Below, piece after piece: positions 45,045-53,886 of a stretch of 64,000 nt of DNA. How positions within the stretch are numbered: the stretch's first letter is position 1; each line of letters starts with the position of its first letter. This DNA comes from FEN-1297 sp963834015 (GTDB taxonomy: Bacteria; Bacteroidota; Ignavibacteria; Ignavibacteriales; Ignavibacteriaceae), in assembly GCA_963834015.1 (NCBI GenBank), contig CAWIAG010000004.1, positions 1,674,001-1,738,000 of the forward strand, read 5' to 3'. The notes below the pieces were generated by a model, which saw only the letters and a program-made list of their open reading frames with translations, was not told where the DNA came from and made no database searches. A program made the translations under genes and the position numbers.

Positions 45045-46312
45045 ATGAAAACTACAGCATTAAGGTTATATGGAAAAAGCGATTTAAGGCTTGAAACTTT
45101 TGAACTGCCGGAAATTAAAGACGATGAAGTTCTGGCCAGCGTAATAACCAATAGTATATGTATGTCTGATTATAAAGCGGTTATTCAGGGCGCGGATCAT
45201 AAACGGGTAACCAAGGACATAGCAGAAAAGCCTGTTATTATCGGCCATGAGCAGTGCGGCGTATTTTAAAAGTAGGTGAGAAGCTGAAAAGTAAATATAA
45301 AGAAGGCATGAAATACAGTATTCAGCCTGCAGTAAATTACCCCGGGAAAGAAAGTGAAGCTGTGGGATATTCATTTCAATATGTGGGAGGCGATGCTACC
45401 AGGATTGTGATTCCGGCAGAAGTTTTGGAAATGAACTGTCTTATCCCTTATTCGGGGGATTCATTTTTCCAGGCGTCGCTTTCAGAACCGGTGGCATGTA
45501 TACTCGGGGCATTAAAATCCCAGTATCATACCGAACCTCAGCAATATGAACATATCATGGGAATAAAAAAGAACGGAAATACGGCTTTATTAGGCGGCGC
45601 CGGCCCTATGGGGCTTGAGTTCCTTGATCTGATATTGCACGGCGAAAAGAAACCCGGATGTGTTGTTTTAACCGATATTGATCAAACCAAACTTGAGCGG
45701 GCCGCTGTGTTATTTCCCGTTAGTCAGGCTGCTGAACTCGGCATAAAATTATATTATTTAAATGTTAATAATATAGATGCAGTAAAAGAGTTGATGATTT
45801 TATCGGGTAATAAAGGCTATGATGATGTATTTGTGATGATACCCAGTGCGGTTGTCGTAGAACAGGCATCCAAAATTCTGGGATCTGGCGGATGTTTAAA
45901 CTTTTTTACAGGACCCACCAATCAAAATTTTACTGCCCCATTTAATTTTTATAATGTGCATTACCAGGGCCATCATATAATCGGTTCGGTTGGTTCCAAT
46001 ACAGACGATATGATTGATGCATTGGATTTAATAAGCAGAAAGGTGATTAACCCGGCAATTATGATAACCCATATCGGCGGTTTAAACTCAACCGCGGATG
46101 CAATTTTAAATTTGCCGAATATCCCGGGAGGGAAGAAATTAATTTATACGGGAATTTCTTTGCCTTTAACTGCACTTGAGGATTTTGAAGCGAAAGGGGA
46201 AACCGATCCCCTGTTTAAGCAGCTTTCCCTGATTATTAATAAAACTAAGGGAATTTGGTCTAAAGAAGCTGAGGATTATCTGCTCGAACATGCCGGGCCT
46301 CTTAACAAGTAA
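45045..46312 (+). CDS. L-sorbose-1-phosphate-reductase-like zinc dehydrogenase, one frameshift
   Basis: The opening MKTTALRLYGKSDLRLETFELPEIKDDE, SICMSDYKAVIQGADHKRV and PVIIGHEQCG form the GroES-like part. The first zinc cysteine is in ICMSDYK and the GHE motif is present. The frame stops at TAA 45267-45269; adding one T to the run 45264-45267 restores ILKVGEK-type sequence, and the second frame carries on. NTALLGGAGPMGLEFLDL is the NAD loop. The family that this recalls (SorE) reduces ketose 1-phosphates to hexitol phosphates. Restored length is about 422 residues, as expected. It follows the E1 gene by 18 bases. Confidence 0.68.
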
Positions 46313-46351
46313 TAAATAAAATTTAAATTTTTATAAAATACAGGAATAACT

Positions 46352-47485
46352 ATGAACAGTTTGTTAAAACTTATCGACTGCGGTCAAAGCTACTGGATGG
46401 ATAATTTAACCAGGGAAAAAATAAACAGCGGTGAATTAAAAAGAAGAGTAACGCAGGAAGGGCTCCGCGGGGTAACAACAAATCCAAGCATTTTTAACAG
46501 GGCTATTTCAAAAAGTAACGATTATGATAAGGAGATAATAAAACTTTTTAATAAAAAAAAGCAGGTTCAGGAAGTTTATGAGGAACTTGCTGTTAAAGAT
46601 GTTCAGAATGCATGCGACGTTTTACGCCCGGTTTTTGATGAATCCGCCGGTATAGACGGATTTGTCAGCCTGGAAGTTTCTCCTTTATTAGCCTGCGATA
46701 CGGAGCGCACAATGATAGAGGCAAGAAGGCTTCATGAGAAAATAAACCGCAAAAACTGTTTTATCAAAATACCGGCAACAAATGAGGGTATCTTTGCAAT
46801 TGAAGAAATGCTGTATGAAGGCATTAATATAAATGTTACTCTGATATTTTCAATAAAAAAATATATTTCTGTTGCCGAAGCATATATAAAAGCTCTTGAA
46901 AGGCGGATTGCTGAAGGTAAATCAATAAAAGAAATAAGATCGGTAGCCAGCTTTTTTCTAAGCAGGATTGATGTTTTAGTTGACCGGCTGCTTTCCCGGC
47001 TTCAGGTTAAAGAGGATGCAAAAAATAAATTACCAAATCCCGGTGAATTGTACGGTAAGGCTGCAATTGCAAACGCAAAACTTGCATACATGGAATTTGG
47101 TAAAATATTTGGAAGTGAAAGATGGAATGTTCTGCTTAAACACGGGGCCTATGTTCAAAGGCCGTTGTGGGCAAGTACCGGGACTAAAAATAAAAACGAC
47201 AGCGATATTAAATATGTATCGCCGCTAATAGGAAATTTTACGGTTAATACCCTGCCGGATGAAACTATAGCCGCATTTGCCGATCATGGCTTAATTATAA
47301 AAGATTCGATCCGGGAAAATTTGGAAGATGCCGTGCAAACTATGAATAATTTAAAAATATCCGGTATAGATATGAATTCAGCTACCCAGCAGCTATTAAA
47401 TGAAGGCATTATAAAATTCCAGGCAGATTACTGCGATTTATTAAATAATATAAGTAAGAAGAGAGATAATATCTTATCTGCCTGA
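46352..47485 (+). CDS. tal: transaldolase
   Basis: A 377-residue enzyme of the long transaldolase class. Marks: GLRGVTTNPSIFNRAI near residues 38-52, VSLEVSPLLACDTERT, NCFIKIPATNEGI with the Schiff-base lysine (K139), and GININVTLIFSIKKY. ASFFLSRIDVLVD, RPLWASTGTKN for the phosphate site, and the C-terminal part complete it. It transfers a dihydroxyacetone unit between ketose and aldose phosphates. As the last gene of the locus it would move carbon from a six-carbon ketose phosphate into the pentose-phosphate pathway. Stand-alone housekeeping transaldolase is possible, but all neighbours upstream are co-directional with short gaps. Confidence 0.88.
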   Translation: MNSLLKLIDCGQSYWMDNLTREKINSGELKRRVTQEGLRGVTTNPSIFNRAISKSNDYDKEIIKLFNKKKQVQEVYEELAVKDVQNACDVLRPVFDESAGIDGFVSLEVSPLLACDTERTMIEARRLHEKINRKNCFIKIPATNEGIFAIEEMLYEGININVTLIFSIKKYISVAEAYIKALERRIAEGKSIKEIRSVASFFLSRIDVLVDRLLSRLQVKEDAKNKLPNPGELYGKAAIANAKLAYMEFGKIFGSERWNVLLKHGAYVQRPLWASTGTKNKNDSDIKYVSPLIGNFTVNTLPDETIAAFADHGLIIKDSIRENLEDAVQTMNNLKISGIDMNSATQQLLNEGIIKFQADYCDLLNNISKKRDNILSA

Positions 47486-47943
47486 ATCCGTTATTAATTT
47501 TTTTGCCTATCTTCTCAATAGGGGAGTAACAGTTTACCACTCGCTTCATAAGAATATAAACGATAAGCTTGTAGTATACTTATTCAGGCAAAGTTAATTT
47601 TCACTAAGCCTGTTTAGGCGGGGGATATTAATATCCTCCCAACCCCTGCAACTTTAAACCATTTATTTTGCTAAAATTTAATAACATTGTCCGTTTATTT
47701 TACCTGCATTTTTGCGCTAAAAATAATCAAGCACGATGCCAAAACAATTATTTAAATTCAGCCGGTGATTTAAATGATATACATTCCTGTTATTCTATTT
47801 ATTTACAAGTGCTGTATGTTACTCAAATTAATTAGTTCTTTGATTAATTTAAACTGCTAAAAAAACTCCCGGGACTTAACAAAAATCATTTAAATAGAGC
47901 ATCAATCCCGGTGAAATCATTTATTCATAAAAGGAAATAAATT
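47486..47943. other. intergenic region with palindrome
   Basis: No gene is seen. A GC-flanked palindrome at 47620-47639 (ggggatatt / aatatcctc with one G-U pair) may form the end of the long transcript, but there is no T tract after it. Confidence 0.45.
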
Positions 47944-48324
47944 ATGACGGACACGGATAATTACATTCCCGGTGTTTGCAATATCGGCGTGGAAGAAATA
48001 AAGAAGCGGAATCTGGTTGGTAATATTGCATTAATCATTACAGTTATTGTTTATTTATTTTTCGTTTATTTTGATGTTTCAAAGGGATTCCGCTTTCTGA
48101 TTTTTATCCCGGCGGTAATTTCCGCAGCAGGATTTATTCAGGCAAGAATGCATTTCTGTTTTTACTATGGATTGGCTGAAATGTTCAATTTTGATTCAAT
48201 TGGAAAAACCAGCAAAGTAGAAAACGATGAATTTGTGGCTAAAGATAAAAAAAGAGCAAGACAAATTATATATTATGCCGTTTTAACCGGTATTGCAGTC
48301 GGTGTAATTGCATGTGTGCTTTAA
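47944..48324 (+). CDS. small membrane protein of unknown function
   Basis: A 126-residue protein. Its N-terminus has YIPGVCNIGVEEIKKRN, a short conserved-looking cytoplasmic motif with a cysteine. Three hydrophobic helices follow (IALIITVIVYLFFVYF; FLIFIPAVISAAGFIQA; IYYAVLTGIAVGVIACVL). Similar PGVCNIG-containing membrane proteins occur in Bacteroidota, as I remember, without known function. RBS AAAGGAAAT lies just before the start. It is monocistronic. Confidence 0.65.
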   Translation: MTDTDNYIPGVCNIGVEEIKKRNLVGNIALIITVIVYLFFVYFDVSKGFRFLIFIPAVISAAGFIQARMHFCFYYGLAEMFNFDSIGKTSKVENDEFVAKDKKRARQIIYYAVLTGIAVGVIACVL

Positions 48325-48392
48325 AAAATATTTATTAACTGAAGCTGCAAAATTGATATTTAAAGTAGGAGATTGTCTAAAAAGTAATTTTT

Positions 48393-48446
48393 CTTAGTGA
48401 TTCTTTGTGGTCTTAGTTCTTAGTTGTAAAATGTTTTTGTTTTTTA
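48393..48446 (+). repeat. dispersed cttagtgat-type repeat, copy 1
   Basis: The stretch cttagtgattctttgtgg...gtaaaatgtttttgtttt is repeated with small changes at 53658-53699. Both are intergenic. Sequences of the cttagtg-ctttgtgg kind recur between genes in related genomes, as I recall. Confidence 0.55.
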
Positions 48447-48630
48447 TTAAATAGTCCCTGACCAATTAGGAATTCAGAATACTGAGGCTCATTAATAATT
48501 TTTTATATCTGTGTAACTTCAATTAATAATTAAAAATATTGTTATTAAAAAAAGGCAGCACCGGGCGGAATGAAAATAACGCCGGTATTTTCTATCTATG
48601 CCGGTGTATTGGTAAAAAGGAGGATATCAA

Positions 48631-49584
48631 ATGAAAGCTTTAAGATTTCATAAATTCGGGCCGCCGTCGGTTTTGTCAATTGAGAATATTCCAAAGCCGG
48701 AGCCGGGCCCAGGTGAAACGCTGGTACAGGTCCGTGCGGCCGCTATTAATCCGAGCGATGTAAAAAATGTTGGGGGTTTCTTCCCGCTAACTACACTGCC
48801 GCGTACACCGGGACGTGATTTTTCCGGAATTATTGCAGGCGGGGAAGGAAAGTTGGGTGAAGAAGTATGGAGCAGCGCTCCCGGTTACGGTATGGCCCGT
48901 GACGGTGTACATGCGGAATACATTGTTGTCCCGCCGGAAATCCTTTGCCGCAAACCCGCTAATCTTAGTATGGAACAAGCGGCAGCAATCGGTGTTCCTT
49001 TCATTACCGCCTGGTCGGCCCTTATCAGGGCAGCTCAGTTGGAAGCCGGGGAAACAATTTTAATTATAGGTGCGGCCGGGGCAGTGGGACAGGCTGCCGT
49101 ACAAATTGCAAACTGGAAGGGCGCTCATGTAATCGGGGCCGACTATAAGCCGGATCGCGTTATTGGCGCCGAAGCAGTTGTAGTTACTTCAGATGATGAT
49201 CTGCGGGAGCGCGTTTATGAATTAACAAACGGAAAAGGCGCCGATGTTGTTTTTGATACCGTAGGCGGATTGATGTTCGAAAAGGCTTTGCAGTCGCTGC
49301 GTGTGGGAGGCCGCCAGATAGCAATTACCAGTACAGGCAATCAGCGGGTAAGCTTTAACCTGGTAGATTTTTATCATAACCTGCACAAGTTGATAGGAGT
49401 TGACACAAACAAATTATCTTTGCAGGACACTGCAGATATCGTTAACAAGCTGGGGCCGGGTTTTGAATCGGGACATCTTAAGCCTGTTTCAATTGAAGTA
49501 GTTCCATTTGAAAAGGCTGTTGAAGCGTATGAAAAAGTTGCCGCGCGCAAGGCAGTAGAAAAGCAGGTACTGTCAATTTCGTAG
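48631..49584 (+). CDS. quinone-oxidoreductase-type MDR dehydrogenase
   Basis: A 317-residue medium-chain dehydrogenase/reductase without the zinc ligands, hence the QOR branch. It has MKALRFHKFGPPSVLSIE, then VRAAAINPSDVKN, TPGRDFSGIIAGG and AAAIGVPFITAWSAL. ETILIIGAAGAVGQAAVQIANWKGA is the NADPH loop, followed by GADVVFDTVGG. It probably reduces quinones or activated double bonds. RBS AAGGAGGAT is strong. There is no clear partner gene; the next gene is 158 bases away. Confidence 0.85.
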   Translation: MKALRFHKFGPPSVLSIENIPKPEPGPGETLVQVRAAAINPSDVKNVGGFFPLTTLPRTPGRDFSGIIAGGEGKLGEEVWSSAPGYGMARDGVHAEYIVVPPEILCRKPANLSMEQAAAIGVPFITAWSALIRAAQLEAGETILIIGAAGAVGQAAVQIANWKGAHVIGADYKPDRVIGAEAVVVTSDDDLRERVYELTNGKGADVVFDTVGGLMFEKALQSLRVGGRQIAITSTGNQRVSFNLVDFYHNLHKLIGVDTNKLSLQDTADIVNKLGPGFESGHLKPVSIEVVPFEKAVEAYEKVAARKAVEKQVLSIS

Positions 49585-49742
49585 ATAACCTCGGCATGTA
49601 TGCTTAGGATATCTAATACATTTATATAAAAATATTTTATATTTTTATTATTAAAAGAAATAATATTATTACGCATTACCCTCTTCCAAAAGGGGATTGA
49701 ATAAAAGATAATTACATTGGTAATATAACCGGGAGAGCCAAA

Positions 49743-50129
49743 ATGATATTACACATTACAACACACAAAGAATGGGAAAAAGCCAGGCAGGAGGGTGAAT
49801 ATACTGCGCCATCACTTAAGTCTGAGGGATTCATTCACTGTTCAACGATAGAACAGACTGTAGATACGGCAAATCTTTTCTTCAAAGGGCAGAAGGGATT
49901 AGTCCTGCTTTGCATTGATGAAAATAAATTAAAATCCGGATGTAAATATGAGGATCCTGCCGGCGGGGGACAACGTGACTTAAGAACCGGAAATTTGTTT
50001 CCGCATATTTATGGCCCGATTAATTTGCCGGCTGTGATTAAAGCGGTAGATTTTCCTGCAGATGATAATGGAGTTTTTGTAATGCCCGAAGGGATATGCA
50101 AGCATTTCATAAATAACATAAGAAATTGA
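49743..50129 (+). CDS. DUF952-like protein
   Basis: A 128-residue protein beginning MILHITTHKEWEKA, with SEGFIHCSTIEQTVDTAN, the KYEDPAGG segment, and FPHIYGPINLPAVIKAVDF. FIHCS and HIYGP.N are the conserved motifs of DUF952. Its fold is related to RNA 2'-phosphotransferase-like and ADP-ribosyl-transferase-like proteins, as I recall. The biochemical role is unknown. It stands alone, with a weak ribosome site (GGGAGAG). Confidence 0.82.
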   Translation: MILHITTHKEWEKARQEGEYTAPSLKSEGFIHCSTIEQTVDTANLFFKGQKGLVLLCIDENKLKSGCKYEDPAGGGQRDLRTGNLFPHIYGPINLPAVIKAVDFPADDNGVFVMPEGICKHFINNIRN

Positions 50130-50240
50130 TTATGTCTCTTTGTCTATTTAGACTTTAGCTTTCTAAGGATAAGTTGTTAATGTAAAGGTATGATATATAT
50201 TTCAAGTAAATAGAGCATTAATAATTGAATTAAAATTTAT

Positions 50241-50924
50241 TTAACTGTTAATTATTCTTGATAATTTTTCTTTAATTATATCGTATCGTTCAACCTGGGT
50301 TTCATAATAAAGATGACCAAGAAATGCTTCCTGATATTTTGCTTTTAATAGTTCTTTAAATTCCAAGGCTAAATATTGTTTAACATCTTCAGGTGAACTA
50401 AGAATTTCATCAACAAGGTTCAGGCTATTATCCAGGATATATACAATGTCTTCAAAATGTTTACTTGTCCTCGGATCCTCCTTCCTGTCAAGAAAAGCGG
50501 TAAGTTTAGTTGCTAAAAAATAAGATAAGTGAAGCACTTTAATTTTATATTCATCAATACTGATTTCAGTTAAATATTTTAAACCGGGTTTAAACCATTT
50601 ATCTGCCATCGCCCAACCAACTTCGTCGGTCGACATAACATCAACCAATAAATCATTATACTTAAATCGGCACATTACATCTTCATCTAGAGCAGGGAAA
50701 AATTTTTTTGCAGCTAATTTTTCCTGAAGATTACATAATTTCCCATAAGATACAATTTCAAAAAAAATATCAATATCCCTTGTCGGCCGCTGATCTTCCG
50801 CCGCCTGGTCATCGGCATAAAAACTAACTACCGCTCCGCCAACATAAACCACCTGGTCATTAAGTTCACCCAACGCAGCAGCTATTTCTTTTATTTTCCG
50901 TTAATTTGTATTTCTATTATCCAT
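50241..50924 (-). CDS. AbiEii/MenT-like nucleotidyltransferase, early in-frame stop
   Basis: The product has GELNDQVVYVGGAVVSFYADD and RPTRDIDIFFEI, the GG...DxD nucleotidyltransferase signature. The middle contains FLATKLTAFLDRKEDPRTSKHFEDIVYIL, typical of this family. The natural start is ATG 50922-50924, coupled to the stop of the upstream gene, but codon 8 is TAA (50901-50903). The family-like N-terminal helix KIKEIAAALGELND lies after that stop. Either the gene is nonsense-mutated, or translation restarts at the TTG 50871-50873, losing the helix. With the upstream HTH gene it forms a toxin-antitoxin-like pair. The role as toxin is inference. Confidence 0.68.
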
Positions 50925-50926
50925 AT

Positions 50927-51439
50927 TCACAAAATTTTCTTTTTTAATTCCTCTATTGCGATTTTTTGTTCGCGAACTTTACCGATTCTTAATGCATCGG
51001 TAAGTGCCAACAATGCGTATAATTCTTCATCTTGAATTGATATTTCCGGCACAGTTCTATAAAGCGGTTCAATAGATTGTCCCCGGAAAACACCTTTTGA
51101 ATATGGCCAAACGAATAATTCAACTGCATGTAACAATCTATTTACCGGCGGCGCTGAATGAGCTGTTGGAACTCCTCTGACAAGAGCGCCCGGTTTTTGA
51201 GGGAATGTATACTTTAATCCAAATTCAAGAAACTCAATTAATGATTTTCTCATAAGTATTTTTTTATCGGAACTGAGCAAACCTGCGATTGCAGATCTAT
51301 TCAATGATTCACTAATTTCGCTTGCGCTTATTTTAAGATTACTTGCCAGATCTTTCGCTTTCCAATTTTCCCCTTTGTACAAAGCGATTTTTAGTAATAC
51401 TACTATGTCTAAAGGGCGCATTCCGCTATGTTTTTTCAT
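50927..51439 (-). CDS. winged-helix regulator paired with the nucleotidyltransferase
   Basis: A 170-residue protein. Residues about 8-85 read as a winged helix: DIVVLLKIALYKGENWKAKDLASNLKISASEISESLNRSAIAGLL, then IEFLEFGLKYTFPQKPG. The rest contains RGVPTAHSAPPVNRLL and VWPYSKG, seen in a family of HTH proteins that accompany nucleotidyltransferases. Its stop is directly followed by the ATG of that partner. A palindrome (51462-51478) sits 23 bases upstream of its start, fitting autorepression. It is likely the antitoxin or regulator. Confidence 0.65.
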   Translation of the reverse strand: MKKHSGMRPLDIVVLLKIALYKGENWKAKDLASNLKISASEISESLNRSAIAGLLSSDKKILMRKSLIEFLEFGLKYTFPQKPGALVRGVPTAHSAPPVNRLLHAVELFVWPYSKGVFRGQSIEPLYRTVPEISIQDEELYALLALTDALRIGKVREQKIAIEELKKKIL

Positions 51440-51461
51440 TTTTTAACCTAATTAATTCGTG

Positions 51462-51478
51462 ATTCGCAAATTGCGAAT
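51462..51478 (-). promoter_or_regulatory. palindromic operator of the second regulator/nucleotidyltransferase pair
   Basis: ATTCGCAA and TTGCGAAT form a perfect 8+8 inverted repeat around one A, 23 bases upstream of the regulator's start codon. Further ttcg and ttgcaa elements surround it. An autoregulatory binding site is a fair reading. Confidence 0.5.
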
Positions 51479-51671
51479 TGCAAATTATAGATTGGAAAGT
51501 AATAAATCAAGAATTGAATGGAATTTTATAAATCATTTTTTAAAATCGGTTTGCTAAAGTATTCTGAATAATTCTCCAAAACTCAAAATTTGAACTCCAT
51601 TTTAATATTTAAATCTGAATTATAATCACCAGGCGGGTTTCCTATATGATCGAAATTGTTTATAAGCAATA

Positions 51672-52217
51672 CTAATCCATAACGCAGCGGACGCTAAACC
51701 CAAGCTCCTTTTTATTTTCGAATAAAAATATACCGTCGCCGTTACTGTATATATTCATTATAGAGGCCTCGTTATTGCCGTATTCAGTGGCGCTCCAGAA
51801 CACAGCGGCATGATTTAGCCCGCTGAATTCCCCGTCGTAAATCCGGTAGCCCGCCATCAATGCTGAAAAGCCGCTTCTGTTTGTGCCGGCTCCTCTTCCC
51901 TTACCCTGACCCTGAGCTTTTAATGAATTTCCATTTTGAATTACAGCATCTTTTAATATTTCAAATTTTGCAAGCGTTGGTATTTGCCAGCTTTTCGGGG
52001 CTAACCCCCGCGGGTCATGTACAGCATACCAATTATAAAGTTTACCGTATTTTTTCCCGTTTTCGGGATCGTTATTGTAGTAACACCATGCTCCCCTATC
52101 TAAATTTTTCCACTCTTCCGGGTCCTGAACTTCAAATAATAAATCGCCGTTTTTATAACAGTCTATATTTAGATTTTCCTGCATCCAAACTTGTTTACCA
52201 ATAATTACGGTTTTCAT
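51672..52217 (-). CDS. FISUMP-domain protein
   Basis: A 181-residue protein without signal peptide. VIIGKQVWMQENLNIDCYKNGD, GAWCYYNNDPENGKKYGKLYNWYAV, GLAPKSWQIPTLAKFEIL, SGFSALMAGYRIYDGEF and FWSATEYG, with SVRCVMD at the end, are the conserved parts of the Fibrobacter succinogenes major paralogous domain. These proteins are often surface lipoproteins. This one lacks the export signal, so either the start is mis-set or the protein is cytoplasmic. Function is unknown and the gene stands alone. Confidence 0.82.
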   Translation of the reverse strand: MKTVIIGKQVWMQENLNIDCYKNGDLLFEVQDPEEWKNLDRGAWCYYNNDPENGKKYGKLYNWYAVHDPRGLAPKSWQIPTLAKFEILKDAVIQNGNSLKAQGQGKGRGAGTNRSGFSALMAGYRIYDGEFSGLNHAAVFWSATEYGNNEASIMNIYSNGDGIFLFENKKELGFSVRCVMD

Positions 52218-52490
52218 GCGTCCTCTTTTAAAAGTTATTATACCTGATAACCCGCCAAAAGCTTATTGAAAATATTACCCCTTACTGAGGCTCGGGGATA
52301 TGTGTCTGCAAATGTAATATATTCAATAAATTAATGTCAAGAAAATATTTGCGTTTAGTTTAAACGATTGGTTCATAAATAAGGTAACCCAGCTCGTAGC
52401 ACAGATTAACAATCTGTGCAAGCAAAAATTTAGAAGGTCTACCTGCCCCGCAAAAAGCGGTGGCCGCCATGTGGAATGGAATATTTGTAG

Positions 52491-52612
52491 CCCCGGGTGT
52501 CAACCCGGGTTTATGTAAAGTCCCGTCAGGGACGTAATATTTATAACCCTGGGTGTCAACCCGGGGTAATGTTGTAACGAAAAAATTTAACACCGGGTTT
52601 TAACCCGTGTAA
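52491..52612. repeat. REP-like cluster of short palindromes
   Basis: Three palindromic units occur in 122 bases: ccccgggtgtcaacccgggt (52491-52510), ccctgggtgtcaaccc...ggg (52548-52566) and caccgggttttaacccgtg (52591-52609). A fourth, smaller palindrome tcccgtcaggga (52521-52532) lies between. The array ends 2 bases before the stop codon of the gene on its right. Such arrays are the REP-type elements handled by RAYT (IS200-like) transposases. Confidence 0.65.
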
Positions 52613-52613
52613 T

Positions 52614-53525
52614 TTAATTCCCCCCGGAACCCGTCTGATATTTAAAAAGCAGCTCCTTCACGCCGGTCCAATGCATACCGGCGTATCGGTTGTTATCAAG
52701 CGAAGTCAGATCTGACCGCTTATCTATCATGTTGCGCATGTACTGCATTCCCTGCCATACAGGATAAAGTTCCTTTTCTGCAGGGGCAATAATGCGTGCA
52801 ATCTTTATAATCATACTTAGCAATACCGGGCCTCCTGCACGGAACAGGCTGAATTTATTCCCGGTAACTTCACTAACCGCAGCTTTTATTTCCCGGGCGC
52901 TTATCTGATCTCCGGCAATGTAGAGAAACCGGGGGGTAGACGGCTCAAGCGCTGCATTCGCCGTGAACTCGGCTGTATTATCTATTGTTGTAAAGATCAT
53001 TTTATGATCAGCATTTCCCCAATAAAGAACCAGGTTCTTTTTGAATAGTATAAGCGGCATCCGGCCCGTCAGCATATCGGCAAAAGCGCCGTTAAAAATT
53101 GTCGTTGCTGAAATGGATGACTTATCAAGATACTCATGAAATTTTCGCCTTAGATCTAAATTGCGGTTTTCACCGTAGGAAAATTTTGTAAAGTCTAAAG
53201 AATAATCCGACGGTATAAAGCGGGGCACTTTAGAGGCAATTGCAGCATCCAGCAAACTTTTTTGAGTATCTATAATTACTTCGCCCAGACCCGCCAATGC
53301 AGAAACCACGCAGAATGCGCCAATGCATGCAGGGGCAACCTCCTCTTTATTTAACATGTTTACCTTAAACACTTTTACCCCGGCATTGGTAAGATTTTTT
53401 ATTTTGATGCTGTCGCTTCCGGCACGAACAACAGCCCGCACCTCAGCGTCTTTTTTAAGTAAATAACTGATAATTCTTTGGCCTAAGTTGCCTGTTCCGC
53501 CTGCAACTAAAATTACCTTTTTCAT
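52614..53525 (-). CDS. NmrA-like NAD(P)-binding protein
   Basis: A 303-residue atypical short-chain dehydrogenase. VILVAGGTGNLGQRIISYLL is the dinucleotide loop. VRAVVRAGS, a VVSALAGLGEVIIDTQKSLLDAAI helix and RFIPSDYSLDF follow, then TTIFNGAFADML. The pattern is that of NmrA/isoflavone-reductase-like proteins, which either reduce small aromatic or quinone-like substrates or sense NAD(P). No catalytic tyrosine-lysine pair stands out. Its 3' end abuts the REP cluster. Confidence 0.78.
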   Translation of the reverse strand: MKKVILVAGGTGNLGQRIISYLLKKDAEVRAVVRAGSDSIKIKNLTNAGVKVFKVNMLNKEEVAPACIGAFCVVSALAGLGEVIIDTQKSLLDAAIASKVPRFIPSDYSLDFTKFSYGENRNLDLRRKFHEYLDKSSISATTIFNGAFADMLTGRMPLILFKKNLVLYWGNADHKMIFTTIDNTAEFTANAALEPSTPRFLYIAGDQISAREIKAAVSEVTGNKFSLFRAGGPVLLSMIIKIARIIAPAEKELYPVWQGMQYMRNMIDKRSDLTSLDNNRYAGMHWTGVKELLFKYQTGSGGN

Positions 53526-53657
53526 TTTTTCTTCTTGTGTTTAAATTATTTAATGTTCTGCTCTCCCTGAAAATAACAAATATTTCATTCTAATATTTAA
53601 AATAATGTTAATCTTTATTTCATTTATCCAACCAACTAGCTGTGCAAAATGTTTTCC

Positions 53658-53699
53658 CTTAGTGATCTTAGTGTCTAAGTGGTAAAATGTTTTTGTTTT
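53658..53699 (+). repeat. dispersed cttagtgat-type repeat, copy 2
   Basis: The stretch cttagtgatcttagtg...taaaatgtttttgtttt matches 48393-48446 with small gaps. The remaining intergenic bases (53700-53886) include a palindromic cctgtcccgat/atcggg unit and no gene. Confidence 0.55.
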
Positions 53700-53886
53700 G
53701 TCCATCACGAATTATTTATTAATATACCATATCTTATATGTAATTAGTTTTCAATATGTATTGAATATTAGTTGTACAGACAGCCTGTCCCGATTTCCTT
53801 ATCGGGAGGGCATGCCTGTCCCGCTGAGGCGGTGGCCCCGTCACTCCGATGAACTGAACTAAATTTTTAATTTAAACTTTATTATT

